From Paenarthrobacter aurescens TC1 (lineage in GTDB: Bacteria; Actinomycetota; Actinomycetes; Actinomycetales; Micrococcaceae), in assembly GCA_000014925.1 (NCBI GenBank), contig CP000474.1, forward strand, positions 1,922,001 through 1,986,000: a stretch of 64,000 nt of DNA, in the 5' to 3' direction. Shown one piece after another: positions 42,441-52,075 of the stretch; positions within the stretch are counted from its first letter, which is position 1, and each line of letters opens with the position of its first letter. A program made the position numbers and the translations under genes. The notes under the pieces were generated by a model, which ran no database searches, had not been told where the DNA came from, and saw only the letters and a list, made by a program, of their open reading frames with translations.

Positions 42441-42518
42441 TGGTGTCCCGGGGACCGGCCCGGGAGAACAATGCCGTGGCTCGAATCCACGGCGCAACGC
42501 GCAGGCCCGGGCACGCGC

Positions 42519-42524
42519 TAGAGT
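42519..42524 (+). promoter_or_regulatory. Candidate -10 box of dxs
   Basis: TAGAGT lies 33 bp before the dxs start, leaving room for a short leader with its Shine-Dalgarno. No recognisable -35. Confidence 0.3.
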
Positions 42525-42557
42525 TAACAAGCACGTCATTCACCCTAAGGAGGGCCG

Positions 42558-44531
42558 TTGGGACTTTTGGAAACCGTCAAGGATCCACGGGACCTGGCCA
42601 AACTGTCCGGCACCGAGCTGGAACAACTGGCCGGCGAAATCAGGGAATTCCTGATCACCAACGTAGCCGCAACGGGTGGACACCTGGGTCCCAACCTGGG
42701 CGTTGTTGAACTCACCCTCGCTGTCCACCGGAACTTTGACTCTCCGCGGGACAGCATCGTCTTCGATACCGGTCACCAGTCCTATGTGCACAAGCTGCTC
42801 ACCGGACGTCAGGACTTCACCACACTTCGCCAGCAAGGCGGACTGTCCGGCTACCCGGACCGTGCCGAGTCCGAGCACGACATCGTGGAAAGTTCACATG
42901 CATCGTCCTCCTTGTCTTGGGCAGATGGCATCTCGCGTGCCCGGCAGCTGACCGGCGAGGGCGACCGGTTCGTCGTCGCCGTCGTTGGCGATGGCGCGCT
43001 GACCGGCGGCATGGCCTGGGAAGCCATCAACAACATTGCCGCTGACAAGCGGCGCCGCGTGGTGATCGTCGTCAATGACAACGGGCGCTCGTACGCTCCC
43101 ACTGTTGGCGGTTTTGCCGATTACCTTGCCTCGTTGCGTCCCACCATCGACTCCCTGCGCACCACACCGGCCTACGAGCGCATGCTGGATTGGTGGAAGA
43201 AGAAGCTTCAGGACGGCGGCCCGGCGGGTCAGTTCACTTATAAGAGCCTGCATGCCATGAAGAAGGGCATCAAGGACTGGTGGGCCCCGCAGGGCATGTT
43301 CGAAGACCTTGGCATGAAATACATCGGCCCGGTTGACGGACACAACCTGCAAGCCATGGAACATGCGCTCAACACCGCGAAGGCTTATGGCGGACCGGTC
43401 ATTGTGCATGCCATGACGGAAAAGGGCCACGGCTATGCACCAGCCCTGGCCAATGAAGCAGACCAGTTCCATGCGGTAGGCATCATTGACCCGGAAACGG
43501 GCGAGCCCACGGAAATGTCGGGAGCCAGGTCATGGACCTCGGTGTTCGCTGAAGAGATCGCGGATATCGCGGATGAACGCTCCGATATCGTGGGGATCAC
43601 CGGCGCCATGCTGATCCCCGTGGGATTGCACAAGTTCGCTGAGCGCCACCCGGAGCGTGTGATCGACGTCGGCATTGCAGAACAGCATGCTCTGACGTCC
43701 GCCGCGGGAATGGCTTTCGGTGGCCTCCACCCGGTGGTTGCCGTGTACGCCACTTTCCTGAACCGCGCCTTTGACCAGCTCCTCATGGACGTCGCCCTGC
43801 ACAAAGCAGGCGTCACTATCGTCCTGGACCGTGCCGGAGTGACCGGCCCGGATGGGCCCAGCCACCACGGGATGTGGGACATGGCGATGGTCCAAATCGT
43901 GCCCGGACTTCATCTGGCGGCCCCCCGCGATGCAACCCGCCTCCGCGAAGAACTGCGTGAGGCCGTCGCCATCAACGATGCCCCCACAGTGGTCCGGTTC
44001 TCCAAGGGCAGCGTCGGTTCCGAAATTGAAGCCATCGACAGGCTTCACGACGGCGTGGACATCCTCGCGCGCCGCCCGGACGGCTCCACAGAGAACGACG
44101 TCCTGATTGTCAGCGTCGGCGCCATGTCAGAACTCGCACTCGATGTCGCTACCCGTTTGGGGGCCCAAGGCATCAGCTCCACAGTAGTGGATCCGCGGTG
44201 GGTACTGCCCGTCCGGAAGTCGATCATCGCCCTTGCCGCCCGTCACCGCCTGGTGATCTGCATCGAGGACGGAGTCCGAGCAGGTGGCGTGGGTTCCCGT
44301 ATACGCCAGGAAATGCGGGCTGCCGGTGTAGACACCGCCCTGAACGAAGTGGGCCTGCCGGTTGAGTTCCTGGTGCACGGCTCCCGCAGCCAGGTCCTGG
44401 AACGCGTGGGACTCACCGCCCAGAAAATAACCCACGACGTCGTGGCCCAGGTTTTGGGAACAAAGGTCCCCTTCGCCAGGCCCCTCCCGGGCCAGGAACA
44501 CCCCACCACCGGCAGCCTGCCAACCCTGTGA
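42558..44531 (+). CDS. dxs: 1-deoxy-D-xylulose-5-phosphate synthase
   Basis: 657-residue thiamine-diphosphate enzyme, first step of the MEP isoprenoid pathway: pyruvate plus glyceraldehyde 3-phosphate to DXP. The ThDP motif [15 protein letters not shown]...NDN covers about 145-175, the substrate His regions GHLGPNLG and TGHQSYVHK are near the N-terminus, and the transketolase central and C-terminal domains follow. The start TTG at 42558 is supported by a strong AAGGAGGG ending 3 nt upstream. Its TGA stop overlaps the DUF402 start (GTGA). Confidence 0.95.
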   Translation: MGLLETVKDPRDLAKLSGTELEQLAGEIREFLITNVAATGGHLGPNLGVVELTLAVHRNFDSPRDSIVFDTGHQSYVHKLLTGRQDFTTLRQQGGLSGYPDRAESEHDIVESSHASSSLSWADGISRARQLTGEGDRFVVAVVGDGALTGGMAWEAINNIAADKRRRVVIVVNDNGRSYAPTVGGFADYLASLRPTIDSLRTTPAYERMLDWWKKKLQDGGPAGQFTYKSLHAMKKGIKDWWAPQGMFEDLGMKYIGPVDGHNLQAMEHALNTAKAYGGPVIVHAMTEKGHGYAPALANEADQFHAVGIIDPETGEPTEMSGARSWTSVFAEEIADIADERSDIVGITGAMLIPVGLHKFAERHPERVIDVGIAEQHALTSAAGMAFGGLHPVVAVYATFLNRAFDQLLMDVALHKAGVTIVLDRAGVTGPDGPSHHGMWDMAMVQIVPGLHLAAPRDATRLREELREAVAINDAPTVVRFSKGSVGSEIEAIDRLHDGVDILARRPDGSTENDVLIVSVGAMSELALDVATRLGAQGISSTVVDPRWVLPVRKSIIALAARHRLVICIEDGVRAGGVGSRIRQEMRAAGVDTALNEVGLPVEFLVHGSRSQVLERVGLTAQKITHDVVAQVLGTKVPFARPLPGQEHPTTGSLPTL

Positions 44532-45097
44532 CGGACGGGCGCGTTCCGGGCGCATTACAGCCCGGTGACCTCGTGGTGTCGAGGAACAGGAAATGGGACG
44601 GAAAAGCGCACTGGGTGGTGCCTGGCCGCTACCTTGGGGAAGACATTCATGGTTGGTGGATATTTCAGGGGGCCGGCGAGTTTTGCGCTCGCCCGGGCGC
44701 GGCTTTCTATACCGCGTCGGATGCAGTCCTGTTGGTCCCGCGGCACGGTGATTTCGTGGCCACGTTCTACGACGACAGCTACCCGGGCGACTTCAGGATC
44801 TACGTTGACCTGGCCACCGGCCATGACTGGAATCCCATCAAGCCGGGCGTCACTGAATTCCACATGATCGACATGGATCTGGACGTCATCCGTTCCACCA
44901 AGCATGGGGTGTTCGTGGACGACGAAGACGAATTTGAGCATCATCGGGTGGCCATGGGCTATCCGCAACAGACGGTGGACACAATGCGCGCAGAATGCGC
45001 AGCTCTCTTTGAGGCAGTGGACACCATGAAAGCACCTTTCGACGTCAATGGAGCCACCAGCACCAGCGCCGAGTGGTTCAGGAAAGGACGAGCATGA
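44528..45097 (+). CDS. DUF402 domain-containing protein
   Basis: 189-residue protein of the DUF402/FomD-like fold. It has the central pattern [23 protein letters not shown] and [10 protein letters not shown]. Family members hydrolyse nucleotide adducts or bind nucleic acids; the role here is unknown. GTG at 44528 overlaps the dxs stop, and its stop overlaps the next ATG (ATGA), so dxs, DUF402 and the next gene are coupled. Confidence 0.85.
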   Translation: MTDGRVPGALQPGDLVVSRNRKWDGKAHWVVPGRYLGEDIHGWWIFQGAGEFCARPGAAFYTASDAVLLVPRHGDFVATFYDDSYPGDFRIYVDLATGHDWNPIKPGVTEFHMIDMDLDVIRSTKHGVFVDDEDEFEHHRVAMGYPQQTVDTMRAECAALFEAVDTMKAPFDVNGATSTSAEWFRKGRA

Positions 45098-45654
45098 GCG
45101 GCATCATCCGCGCGTACAAGCGCGACGACGAAGGAGTTCTCCACTTCCGGGAGGCTTGGTATGACGACGAAGACCAGCAGTTCGTGGTCAACCACGGTGT
45201 AGTGGGCCACCAAAGCAAGACCGACGAAGCAAACGTTGACGACGATTCTGCCGTGGATGGCTTGATGGCTGCTTTCGCCGCGCAATGCGAGGAAGACGGC
45301 TATGCCGAAATTCCGGAGTCCGAACAGTTTTGGGTAGTTGCCCAGATTGCGCTGAAGACCAAGGACGGCACCGAACGTGACCGGCATCTTGAGCGGAAGG
45401 CCAAGGCCGCACTCACCGGCGAACTGGCGTGGCGGGGCTTGGGCATCGTGGACCGTTCAGAAATCGGCAATGGCCACCTGAACATCTTCTGCCTCTGCCC
45501 GGACGTCAACAAAGCAGTGAATGCCATCAAGATCTGCGTCCGTGGTGAGGACCTGGACTTCACCAAGCTCACGGTGGCAGCAGCGCCTCATAGCGACCCA
45601 ACGGCATTCCGTGTGAAGCACTCGCCCAAGCAGGGTGTGGGCTTTACTCTCTAA
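45094..45654 (+). CDS. Hypothetical protein coupled to dxs-DUF402
   Basis: 186-residue soluble protein, [38 protein letters not shown]..., that I do not recognise. The N-terminus suggests a beta-rich WGR-like module (an aromatic and charged strand pattern to about residue 45), followed by a mixed helical region. A basic short stretch HSPKQGVGFTL ends it. ATG at 45094 (AAAGGACGAGC upstream) overlaps the DUF402 stop. Likely cofactor-free and cytosolic; function unknown. Confidence 0.7.
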   Translation: MSGIIRAYKRDDEGVLHFREAWYDDEDQQFVVNHGVVGHQSKTDEANVDDDSAVDGLMAAFAAQCEEDGYAEIPESEQFWVVAQIALKTKDGTERDRHLERKAKAALTGELAWRGLGIVDRSEIGNGHLNIFCLCPDVNKAVNAIKICVRGEDLDFTKLTVAAAPHSDPTAFRVKHSPKQGVGFTL

Positions 45655-45684
45655 GTAGCACCCAACGCATCAGGAGGGATCTCC

Positions 45685-45903
45685 ATGTCTTCCAAGAGCA
45701 ACTGGCCCGGACATACGCCACTGCCCAAGGGTCTCGCCGCCCCGGCGAGACGAGCCCTGGCCCACGAAGGGATAGAGACACTGGAGCAACTGGCCGAGTT
45801 CGGCGAAGTTGAACTTACCAAGCTCCACGGCATGGGTCCGGTCGCCTTGGCTCAACTGGAAGATGCCATGGAGGAATCCGGGATCTCCTACGGCACTGGC
45901 TAG
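45685..45903 (+). CDS. Small helix-hairpin-helix protein
   Basis: 72-residue protein, MSSKSNWPGHTPLPKGLAAPARRAL..., with the helix-hairpin-helix pattern ALAHEGIETLEQLAEF...LTKLHGMGPVALAQLEDAM, as in the RNA polymerase alpha C-terminal domain and nucleic acid binders. Probably binds DNA or RNA. ATG at 45685 with GGAGG upstream. Confidence 0.8.
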   Translation: MSSKSNWPGHTPLPKGLAAPARRALAHEGIETLEQLAEFGEVELTKLHGMGPVALAQLEDAMEESGISYGTG

Positions 45904-45960
45904 CCAGTGTTTGTTGCCTTGGGTGACTATGCGCTCCGAGGCGCCGTATAGGCTGAATCC

Positions 45961-46944
45961 ATGACTGAATACCGACGCCTTGGCCGTTCCGGACTGACCG
46001 TCTCAGCTGTTGGGCTGGGCTGCAACAACCTGGGCCGCGCCAATACTCCCACCGAATCCCAGGAAGGTACGGACGCTGTTGTCCACGCCGCGCTAGACGC
46101 CGGGGTGACCTTCTTCGACGTTGCCGACGTGTACGGGCGTGAGCCGGGCCTCAGCGAAACCATGCTGGGCAAAGCGCTGAAGGGGCGCCGCGATGACGTG
46201 GTCATCGGCACCAAGTTCGGTATGGATATGCACGGAGTCAACGGCAACGACTTTGACGCCCGGGGCTCGCGCCGCTATATCATCAAGGCCGTAGAGGCGT
46301 CCCTTCGCCGCTTGGATACTGAGTGGATCGACCTCTACCAGTTCCACACCCCGGACCCGCGCACCCCCATCGAGGAGACCCTGGCCGCCTTGGATGACTT
46401 GGTGTCCAGCGGCAAGGTCCGGTATATAGGCCACTCCAACTTTGCCGGCTGGCAGATCGCAGAAGCTGAATATGTAGCACGACAATCACCATCAGGTGGT
46501 GTCCGCTTCATCTCGACGCAGAACCACTACAACCTCCTTGATCGGCGCGCCGAACTCGAAGTGCTTCCCGCTGCCGGGGCCTTCTCCTTGGGTGTCCTTC
46601 CATACTTTCCCCTGGCCAACGGGCTGCTCACCGGGAAGTACTCTGCGGGGAAAGCTCCGGAAGGCTCACGATTGAGCCACACCCGGACCAACCTGGTGCA
46701 CGATGCCGACTGGGAACAGCTTGGCCGTTTCGGCCAGTTCGCCAAGGAACGGGACATCAGCGAGCTCCAGTTGGCCTTCTCCTGGTTGGCCGCGCAGCCC
46801 GGCGTCAGCAGCGTCATCGCCGGTGCCACCCGTCCGGAGCAGATCCGCGAGAACGCCGAAGCCGTGTGCTGGGTCCCCACGCAGGAGGATCGCGAGGAAT
46901 TGGACGAGATCTTCCCCCGCGCGCCCAAGGTGGCACTCTTCTAG
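45961..46944 (+). CDS. Aldo/keto reductase
   Basis: 327-residue NADPH-dependent AKR with a TIM barrel. The catalytic residues are in FFDVADVYGREPGLSE (Asp/Tyr, about residues 50-65), VVIGTKFG (Lys) and DLYQFHTPD (His). The C-terminal NADP region is SVIAGATRPEQIRENAEA. Substrate unknown. ATG at 45961 has TAGGCT (45949-45954) 6 nt upstream and no SD, the leaderless pattern. A terminator follows. Confidence 0.9.
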   Translation: MTEYRRLGRSGLTVSAVGLGCNNLGRANTPTESQEGTDAVVHAALDAGVTFFDVADVYGREPGLSETMLGKALKGRRDDVVIGTKFGMDMHGVNGNDFDARGSRRYIIKAVEASLRRLDTEWIDLYQFHTPDPRTPIEETLAALDDLVSSGKVRYIGHSNFAGWQIAEAEYVARQSPSGGVRFISTQNHYNLLDRRAELEVLPAAGAFSLGVLPYFPLANGLLTGKYSAGKAPEGSRLSHTRTNLVHDADWEQLGRFGQFAKERDISELQLAFSWLAAQPGVSSVIAGATRPEQIRENAEAVCWVPTQEDREELDEIFPRAPKVALF

Positions 46945-46962
46945 GCCAAACACGCGCCACAC

Positions 46963-47008
46963 AAGAAGGGCCGTGCCCGGAGCAACTGCTCTGGGCACGG
47001 CAATTCTT
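46963..47008. terminator. Terminator between aldo/keto reductase and fadB
   Basis: GCCGTGCCC (46970-46978) pairs with GGGCACGGC (46993-47001), and outer AAGAA/TTCTT extends the stem. Serves both convergent genes. Confidence 0.85.
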
Positions 47009-47026
47009 CCTATGCTCTTGCGGGAC

Positions 47027-49171
47027 TTAAGCGGGTGCCGACGCTACGCCGGCGGCGAGGAACCGCTTGCCGTTGACCCGCTCGGATGCGCCCACCCGGT
47101 CCAGGTACGGCGTGATGCCGCCCAGGAACATCGGCCACCCGGCGCCCATGATGACGCAAAGGTCGATGTCTTCCGGTCCGGCCACGACGCCCTCTTCCAG
47201 CATCAGCCCGATCTCCTCGGCCAAGGCGTCCTGGGTGCGTCGGAGGACTTCCTCACCAGTGGAAGGGGTGTTGCCGAAGGACATGATGGCCAGTGTCTCT
47301 GCCGGGATGACAGGAGTCCCGTCGGGGCCCGGAACCCAGAGGCTCTTCACTCCGTTGTCGATGAGCTTCTGGAGGTTTTGCGAGACCGGGAACCGGTCGC
47401 CGAACGCGGCGTGCAGTGACTCCTGTACATGCTGGGCTACTGGTAGGCCAACCATGGCGCTCAAAGTGAACGGCGACATAGGCAGCCCCATGGGGCGCAG
47501 TGCGCTGTCTGCCACGTCCGCCGGGGTTCCTTCATCGAACGCCGCGATGACCTCGCCCATGAGGCGAAGCAGGATGCGGTTGACCACGAACGCTGCGGCA
47601 TCCTTGACCAGGACGGCGGTCTTCTTGAGTCCCTTGGCGAGTTCGAACGCGGTGGCCAGGACGGCGTCGTCGGTCTTGGGAGCCCGAACGATCTCCAACA
47701 GAGGCATGACAGCCACCGGGTTGAAGAAGTGGAAACCCACCAGGCGTTCGGGGTGCTTCAAATCTTCCGCCATGGCAGTCACGGACAGGGAGGACGTGTT
47801 CGTGGCCAGAATGCACTCGGGAGAAACGATCGCTTCCACCTCGGCAAAGACCTGCTTCTTGACGTGCAGTTCCTCAAAAACGGCCTCGATGACGAAGTCG
47901 GCGTCAGCGAAGGCTTCCTTGGAGACGGAACCCGTAATGAGCGCCTTGGTCCTGTTGGCGGCGTCCTGCTTGATCCGTTTCTTGGCAAGCATCTTGTCGA
48001 CTTCGGCGTGGACGTACGCGACGCCCTTGTCCACCCTCGCCTGATCGATGTCCGTCATGACCACCGGGACTTTCAGCTGCCGGGCGAACAGCAGTGCCAG
48101 CTGGCTTGCCATGAGCCCTGCACCCACAACGCCGATCTTGGTGACCGGACGGGCAAGCTTGCGGTCAGGAGCCCCCGCAGGACGCTTGGAGCGTTTTTGG
48201 ACGAGGTCCAGGAACGCGTACACCGTGGAGCGGAACTCGTCGGTTTGCATGAGCCCCGCAAGGGTCTCGCACTCGAGTTCAGCCGACTCTGCTTGGGTCA
48301 TGGTGCGGTTGGCTTCCATAACATCCAGCACTTTGGCCGGGGCAGGGGAGGCATTGGAGGTCTTGGACTCCACAAATGCCCGTCCTGCGGTTACCGCGGC
48401 TGCCCACCGGCCGGCGACTGTTTCATCGCTCGCATCTACGGAGTTCTTCCGCTCAGGCGTAACGTCGCCGGAGATAACCCGTGCCGCCCATGCGAGCGAC
48501 TGTTCCACGAAGTCGGCGGGTTCGAAGATGGCATCGGCCACGCCGAGCTCGAACGCCTGCGGTCCGGTGAGCGTGCGGTTGTTGCTGAGGGGATTCTCGA
48601 TCATCACCTTGACCGCGTTCTCGGGACCGATGAGGCGCGGCAGGATGTAGACGCCACCCCAGCCCGGTACGAGGCCAATGAAGGCCTCAGGCAAGGCAAG
48701 GGCGCCGGCACCCGTGGAAACGGTCCGGTAGGTGGACTGCAGGGCAATCTCCAACCCGCCGCCCAGGGCAAGGCCGTTGATGAAGGCGAAGCTTGGAACG
48801 CCCAGATTTGCCAGGGTGCTGTAAACGGCGTGGCCGAGCTGCGCCATCCAGAGCCCGTGTTCGCGTTCCTTGAGTGTTTTTACGGCAGAGAGGTCGGCAC
48901 CTGCCACCAGGAAGTAGGGTTTGCCCGTGACGCCTACGCCAACAATCTCTCCCCGGGTGGCGCGCTCCTTGAGGTTCTCCAAAACGCCGCCGAGTTCAAC
49001 GAGCGTGTTGGGGCCCAGCGTGGTGGGTTTGGTGTGGTCAAGGCCGTTGTCCAGGGTGATCAGTGCGAAGGTCCCTGCGCCGCCCGGCAACTGGATGTCC
49101 TGCACGTAGGAGTGTGTGACAACTTCGTCAGGGAAAAGGGCGGCGAGCTTCTGGAATTCTGCGGCGCTCAT
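47027..49171 (-). CDS. fadB: Fatty acid beta-oxidation multienzyme (enoyl-CoA hydratase / 3-hydroxyacyl-CoA dehydrogenase)
   Basis: 714-residue FadB/FadJ-type protein. The N-terminal crotonase domain (about 30-200) has VGVTGKPYFLVAGADLSAV and ALGGGLEIAL. The NAD domain starts near 340 with VGAGLMASQLALLFARQ (variant GxGxxx dinucleotide motif, A in place of G) and FIEAVFEELHVK. The C-terminal 3HCDH domain follows (LVGFHFFNPVAVMPLLEIV). It catalyses hydration and dehydrogenation of enoyl-CoA. The ATG at 49171 overlaps the thiolase stop by 4 nt (ATGA), so the operon is fadA-fadB. Confidence 0.92.
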   Translation of the reverse strand: MSAAEFQKLAALFPDEVVTHSYVQDIQLPGGAGTFALITLDNGLDHTKPTTLGPNTLVELGGVLENLKERATRGEIVGVGVTGKPYFLVAGADLSAVKTLKEREHGLWMAQLGHAVYSTLANLGVPSFAFINGLALGGGLEIALQSTYRTVSTGAGALALPEAFIGLVPGWGGVYILPRLIGPENAVKVMIENPLSNNRTLTGPQAFELGVADAIFEPADFVEQSLAWAARVISGDVTPERKNSVDASDETVAGRWAAAVTAGRAFVESKTSNASPAPAKVLDVMEANRTMTQAESAELECETLAGLMQTDEFRSTVYAFLDLVQKRSKRPAGAPDRKLARPVTKIGVVGAGLMASQLALLFARQLKVPVVMTDIDQARVDKGVAYVHAEVDKMLAKKRIKQDAANRTKALITGSVSKEAFADADFVIEAVFEELHVKKQVFAEVEAIVSPECILATNTSSLSVTAMAEDLKHPERLVGFHFFNPVAVMPLLEIVRAPKTDDAVLATAFELAKGLKKTAVLVKDAAAFVVNRILLRLMGEVIAAFDEGTPADVADSALRPMGLPMSPFTLSAMVGLPVAQHVQESLHAAFGDRFPVSQNLQKLIDNGVKSLWVPGPDGTPVIPAETLAIMSFGNTPSTGEEVLRRTQDALAEEIGLMLEEGVVAGPEDIDLCVIMGAGWPMFLGGITPYLDRVGASERVNGKRFLAAGVASAPA

Positions 49172-50439
49172 GCGGCGGCTCCTTCGGTGGTGGCTGCGAT
49201 GGCCTGGTCAGCGGTGAACGATTGGTAGGCGGCGTGGTGCGGGTTTTCCCAGATCACCGTGGCGCCCATGCCCAAGCCGATGCACATGGTGGTCATGCCG
49301 TAGCGAACCGAGTGGTCTTCCTCGAACTGCCTCGCGAGTTGGTTCATCAGGCGGACACCCGAGGAAGCAAGTGGATGTCCGACGGCGATCGCCCCGCCAT
49401 AGCGGTTGACCCGGGGATCGTCGTCCGCGATGCCGAAGTGGTCCAGGAAGCTGAGGACCTGCACGGCGAAGGCCTCGTTGATTTCGAAGAGTCCAATGTC
49501 CTCGATGCCCAGCCCTGCGTTCTTCAGGGCCTTTTCCGTGGCAGGAACCGGACCAATACCCATCACCTCAGGCTCGACGCCGGCGAAGGCGTAGGAAACG
49601 AGGCGCATCTTGACTGAGAGCCCCAGTTCTTCAGCGGCTTCGGCCGACGCGAGAACGGCGGCAGTGGCGCCGTCGTTCAATCCGGCAGCGTTGCCTGCGG
49701 TCACCCGGCCATGGGCGCGGAACGGGGTCCGCAGTTCGGCCAAATCGGCAACAGTGGTTCCGGGCCGCGGGGGCTCGTCCATGGTGTGAAGTGCCCAGCC
49801 TTGGCCGGGCTTCATGGTGGCGACGGGGACGAGGTCGGGCTGGATTTGTTCGTTGGAGTACGCGGCGGCGAGTTTGGCCTGGGAGGCTGCCGCATAGGAG
49901 TCCGTGCGGTCCTTGGTGATCGCGGGGAAGCGGTCGTGCAGGTTCTCCGCGGTGTTGCCCATGTTCAGCGCCGCAGGGTCCACCAGGCGCTCGGACATGA
50001 ACCGCGGATTGGGATCGGCGCCTGCGCCCATGGGGTGGTTGCCCATGTGTTCCACGCCTCCAGCAATGACGACGTCGTAAGCGCCGAAGCCGATGCCGCT
50101 CGCCGTCGTCGTTACTGCCGTCATGGCACCTGCGCACATGCGGTCGATGGCGAAGCCCGGTACCGTGCGGGGGAGTCCGGCCAAGAGCGCCGCTGTGCGG
50201 CCGATGGTGAGGCCCTGGTCCCCGGTCTGGGTGGTGGCGGCAATGGCTACCTCGTCGATCCGGTCCGCGGGCAGTGAGGGGTTCCGCCGCATCAATTCGC
50301 GGATGCACTTCACCACGAGGTCATCGGCGCGGGTACCCGCATAGATGCCTTTGTCGCCGGCCTTGCCGAAAGGTGTGCGCACGCCGTCCACGAACACGAC
50401 GTCGCGGACGTTCCTCTGAGCACTGCGTGATGGACTCAT
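49168..50439 (-). CDS. fadA: Acetyl-CoA C-acyltransferase (thiolase)
   Basis: 423-residue thiolase completing beta-oxidation by thiolytic cleavage of 3-ketoacyl-CoA. The catalytic nucleophile C102 is in DRMCAGAM. The catalytic His is in AVGHPLASSG and the second Cys in MCIGLGMG. Its ATG starts an operon with fadB. A promoter TTGCAA-17-TAACAT and an overlapping palindrome lie 70-98 bp upstream, so expression is likely repressible, for example by a TetR-type lipid regulator (inference). Confidence 0.93.
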   Translation of the reverse strand: MSPSRSAQRNVRDVVFVDGVRTPFGKAGDKGIYAGTRADDLVVKCIRELMRRNPSLPADRIDEVAIAATTQTGDQGLTIGRTAALLAGLPRTVPGFAIDRMCAGAMTAVTTTASGIGFGAYDVVIAGGVEHMGNHPMGAGADPNPRFMSERLVDPAALNMGNTAENLHDRFPAITKDRTDSYAAASQAKLAAAYSNEQIQPDLVPVATMKPGQGWALHTMDEPPRPGTTVADLAELRTPFRAHGRVTAGNAAGLNDGATAAVLASAEAAEELGLSVKMRLVSYAFAGVEPEVMGIGPVPATEKALKNAGLGIEDIGLFEINEAFAVQVLSFLDHFGIADDDPRVNRYGGAIAVGHPLASSGVRLMNQLARQFEEDHSVRYGMTTMCIGLGMGATVIWENPHHAAYQSFTADQAIAATTEGAAA

Positions 50440-50508
50440 GTATTAACTCCTCGTTGAGACATGGCGCCGAATCCCGCGTCACGGGTGCTTCGGCTGGCAT
50501 TCACTGCA

Positions 50509-50537
50509 ATGTTACTCGTGGGTAACTTAGCTTGCAA
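50509..50537 (-). promoter_or_regulatory. fadA promoter (-35 TTGCAA, -10 TAACAT)
   Basis: On the minus strand, TTGCAA (50537-50532) and TAACAT (50514-50509) are separated by exactly 17 bp, the best promoter in the window. It implies a leader of about 60 nt before the fadA ATG. Confidence 0.7.
50511..50526. promoter_or_regulatory. Palindromic operator over the fadA promoter
   Basis: GTTACTCGTGGGTAAC has GTTAC/GTAAC arms with imperfect inner bases. It covers the spacer and most of the -10 box, so a bound repressor would block transcription. Confidence 0.6.
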
Positions 50538-50578
50538 GGCCCGCGCCGCACGCGGAGTGCGTATCCCGGGGACGCAAA

Positions 50579-50617
50579 AGGCCTGCCACCACAAACCACG
50601 GTTCGGGTGACAGGCCT
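50579..50617 (-). terminator. Terminator of the ribonuclease D gene
   Basis: AGGCCTG plus CCACC (50579-50590) pairs with GGTGACAGGCCT (50606-50617); read on the minus strand it ends in TTTT. It is 17 bp after the stop. Confidence 0.85.
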
Positions 50618-50633
50618 CAAGGAAGAGATGAAT

Positions 50634-51995
50634 TCAGCCGGCATGGCCGGTGGGTTGGGCGTCCTTCGAGGCTGGGGCTTCCTTTGCCTTGGATTCTTTG
50701 CCGGGCAGCGGGGCCGGGTTCAAGCAGGCTTCGGTGAGTATGGGAGCGGCGAAGGAGATCTGCCACTCACGCGCGCCCAGGGACCGCAGCTCTGCGGCGA
50801 CGGACTCCAGGGAAACGTCAGCCGGGGGCCGCCAGGCAACCCGCCGCAAGTAATCCGGCGTCAGCAAGTTCTCCACAGGCAGCTTCAGCTCATCGGCCGT
50901 TGCCTGCAGGGCCGGCCTGGCAGTGGCAAGGCGTGCTGCGGCCTCAGGATCCCGATCCACCCAGACCCGGGGCGGCGGCGGCGCATTGGTGGGCAAGTGC
51001 AGGGGTGGGAGATCTTTGAGCGTCCGGGCGTTGGTGATGCAGCGCAGCCAGCGGGGGGCTTCCCTCTGGGCAGACCGCCCGTGGAATCCTTTGGTGGCCA
51101 GCAGCTGCGGCACCGTGGTGGGCATCGCTTTGGCTGCGGCCACAAGTGCGGAGTCGGGGATGAGACGGCCGGGTGCTACGTCGCGTTTGCGTGCCAGTTG
51201 GTCGCGCTCCAGCCACAGTTCACGAACGGCGGCCAGTTGGCGGCGGTCGCGTATCTGGTGGAGCCCGGAGGTCTTCCGCCAAGGATCGACACGCGGAGCC
51301 GGGAGGCCCGCGGCGAGGATGCCCGCAAACTCTTGTTCGGCGTATTCAAGCTTGCCGTCGGCTTCCAGCAGCTCGATGAGTTCTTCGCGGAGCTCCGCGA
51401 GGACTTCGACGTCGAGGGCCGCGTAGCGCAGCCAAGGTTCCGGCAAAGGTCGGGTGGACCAATCGGCCGCGGAGTGTTCTTTGGCGAGGCCGAATCCGAG
51501 AAGTTGTTCAATGACGGCGGCAAGGCCCACCCGGGGGAGACCCGCCAGGCGGGCGGCAAGTTCGGTATCAAAGAGCTTGTCCGGCCACATGCCGAGCTCC
51601 GAGAGGCAAGGAAGGTCCTGTGATGCCGCGTGAAGGATCCATTCGACGCCGCGAAGGGCGTCATTGATGATGTCCAGGTTGTCGAAGGGCTCGGGATCGA
51701 TCAGCCAGGTTCCGGCACCCTCGCGTCGGATCTGGACCAGGAATGCCCGCTGGCCGTAGCGGAACCCGGAAGCGCGTTCTGCGTCCACTCCGGCGGGTCC
51801 TGTTCCGGCGGCGATGGCGGCTGCGCACCGCTCCAGCCCGGACGGGGTATCAATGACCAGGGGTACGCCCTCGCGGGGAGTATCGAGATCGATAATTTCA
51901 GGGACATGGCTGTCGAAGCCGTCTACCTTGATGTGGGTGGTGGGATCAGCAACCGGGTCGCCGGCCGTGGTGTTTTCCGGATATTCAGGGGTCAT
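50634..51995 (-). CDS. HRDC domain-containing ribonuclease D (Rv2681 type)
   Basis: 453-residue 3'-5' exonuclease. The DEDD exonuclease domain (about 40-240) shows GPAGVDAERASGFRYGQRAFLVQI, DALRGVEWILHAASQDLPCL and RYAALDVEVLAELREEL. The HRDC domain follows at about 255-330 (KTSGLHQIRDRRQLAAVRELWLERDQLARKRD). Processes RNA 3' ends. ATG at 51995. Next to DUF3000 as in M. tuberculosis Rv2681-Rv2680. Confidence 0.88.
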   Translation of the reverse strand: MTPEYPENTTAGDPVADPTTHIKVDGFDSHVPEIIDLDTPREGVPLVIDTPSGLERCAAAIAAGTGPAGVDAERASGFRYGQRAFLVQIRREGAGTWLIDPEPFDNLDIINDALRGVEWILHAASQDLPCLSELGMWPDKLFDTELAARLAGLPRVGLAAVIEQLLGFGLAKEHSAADWSTRPLPEPWLRYAALDVEVLAELREELIELLEADGKLEYAEQEFAGILAAGLPAPRVDPWRKTSGLHQIRDRRQLAAVRELWLERDQLARKRDVAPGRLIPDSALVAAAKAMPTTVPQLLATKGFHGRSAQREAPRWLRCITNARTLKDLPPLHLPTNAPPPPRVWVDRDPEAAARLATARPALQATADELKLPVENLLTPDYLRRVAWRPPADVSLESVAAELRSLGAREWQISFAAPILTEACLNPAPLPGKESKAKEAPASKDAQPTGHAG

Positions 51996-52075
51996 GGTGG
52001 CTTAAGCTTACCGATTCCGGCTACAGCGGGGTGTTGCCAGTCCATTGCGGGTACCCGCCGACGCGTTTCTTGAAG

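Noticed and set aside
42474..42492. CCGTGG-CTCGAAT-CCACGG, which looks like a tRNA T-arm
   Set aside because: The loop resembles TTCGAAT with one change, but no acceptor stem, D-arm or anticodon arm is found around it. Treated as a chance hairpin in the dxs upstream region.
47729..49228. A 499-codon open frame antisense to fadB
   Set aside because: High-GC shadow of the real gene. The encoded protein has no recognisable domain and the minus strand carries the clear FadB motifs.
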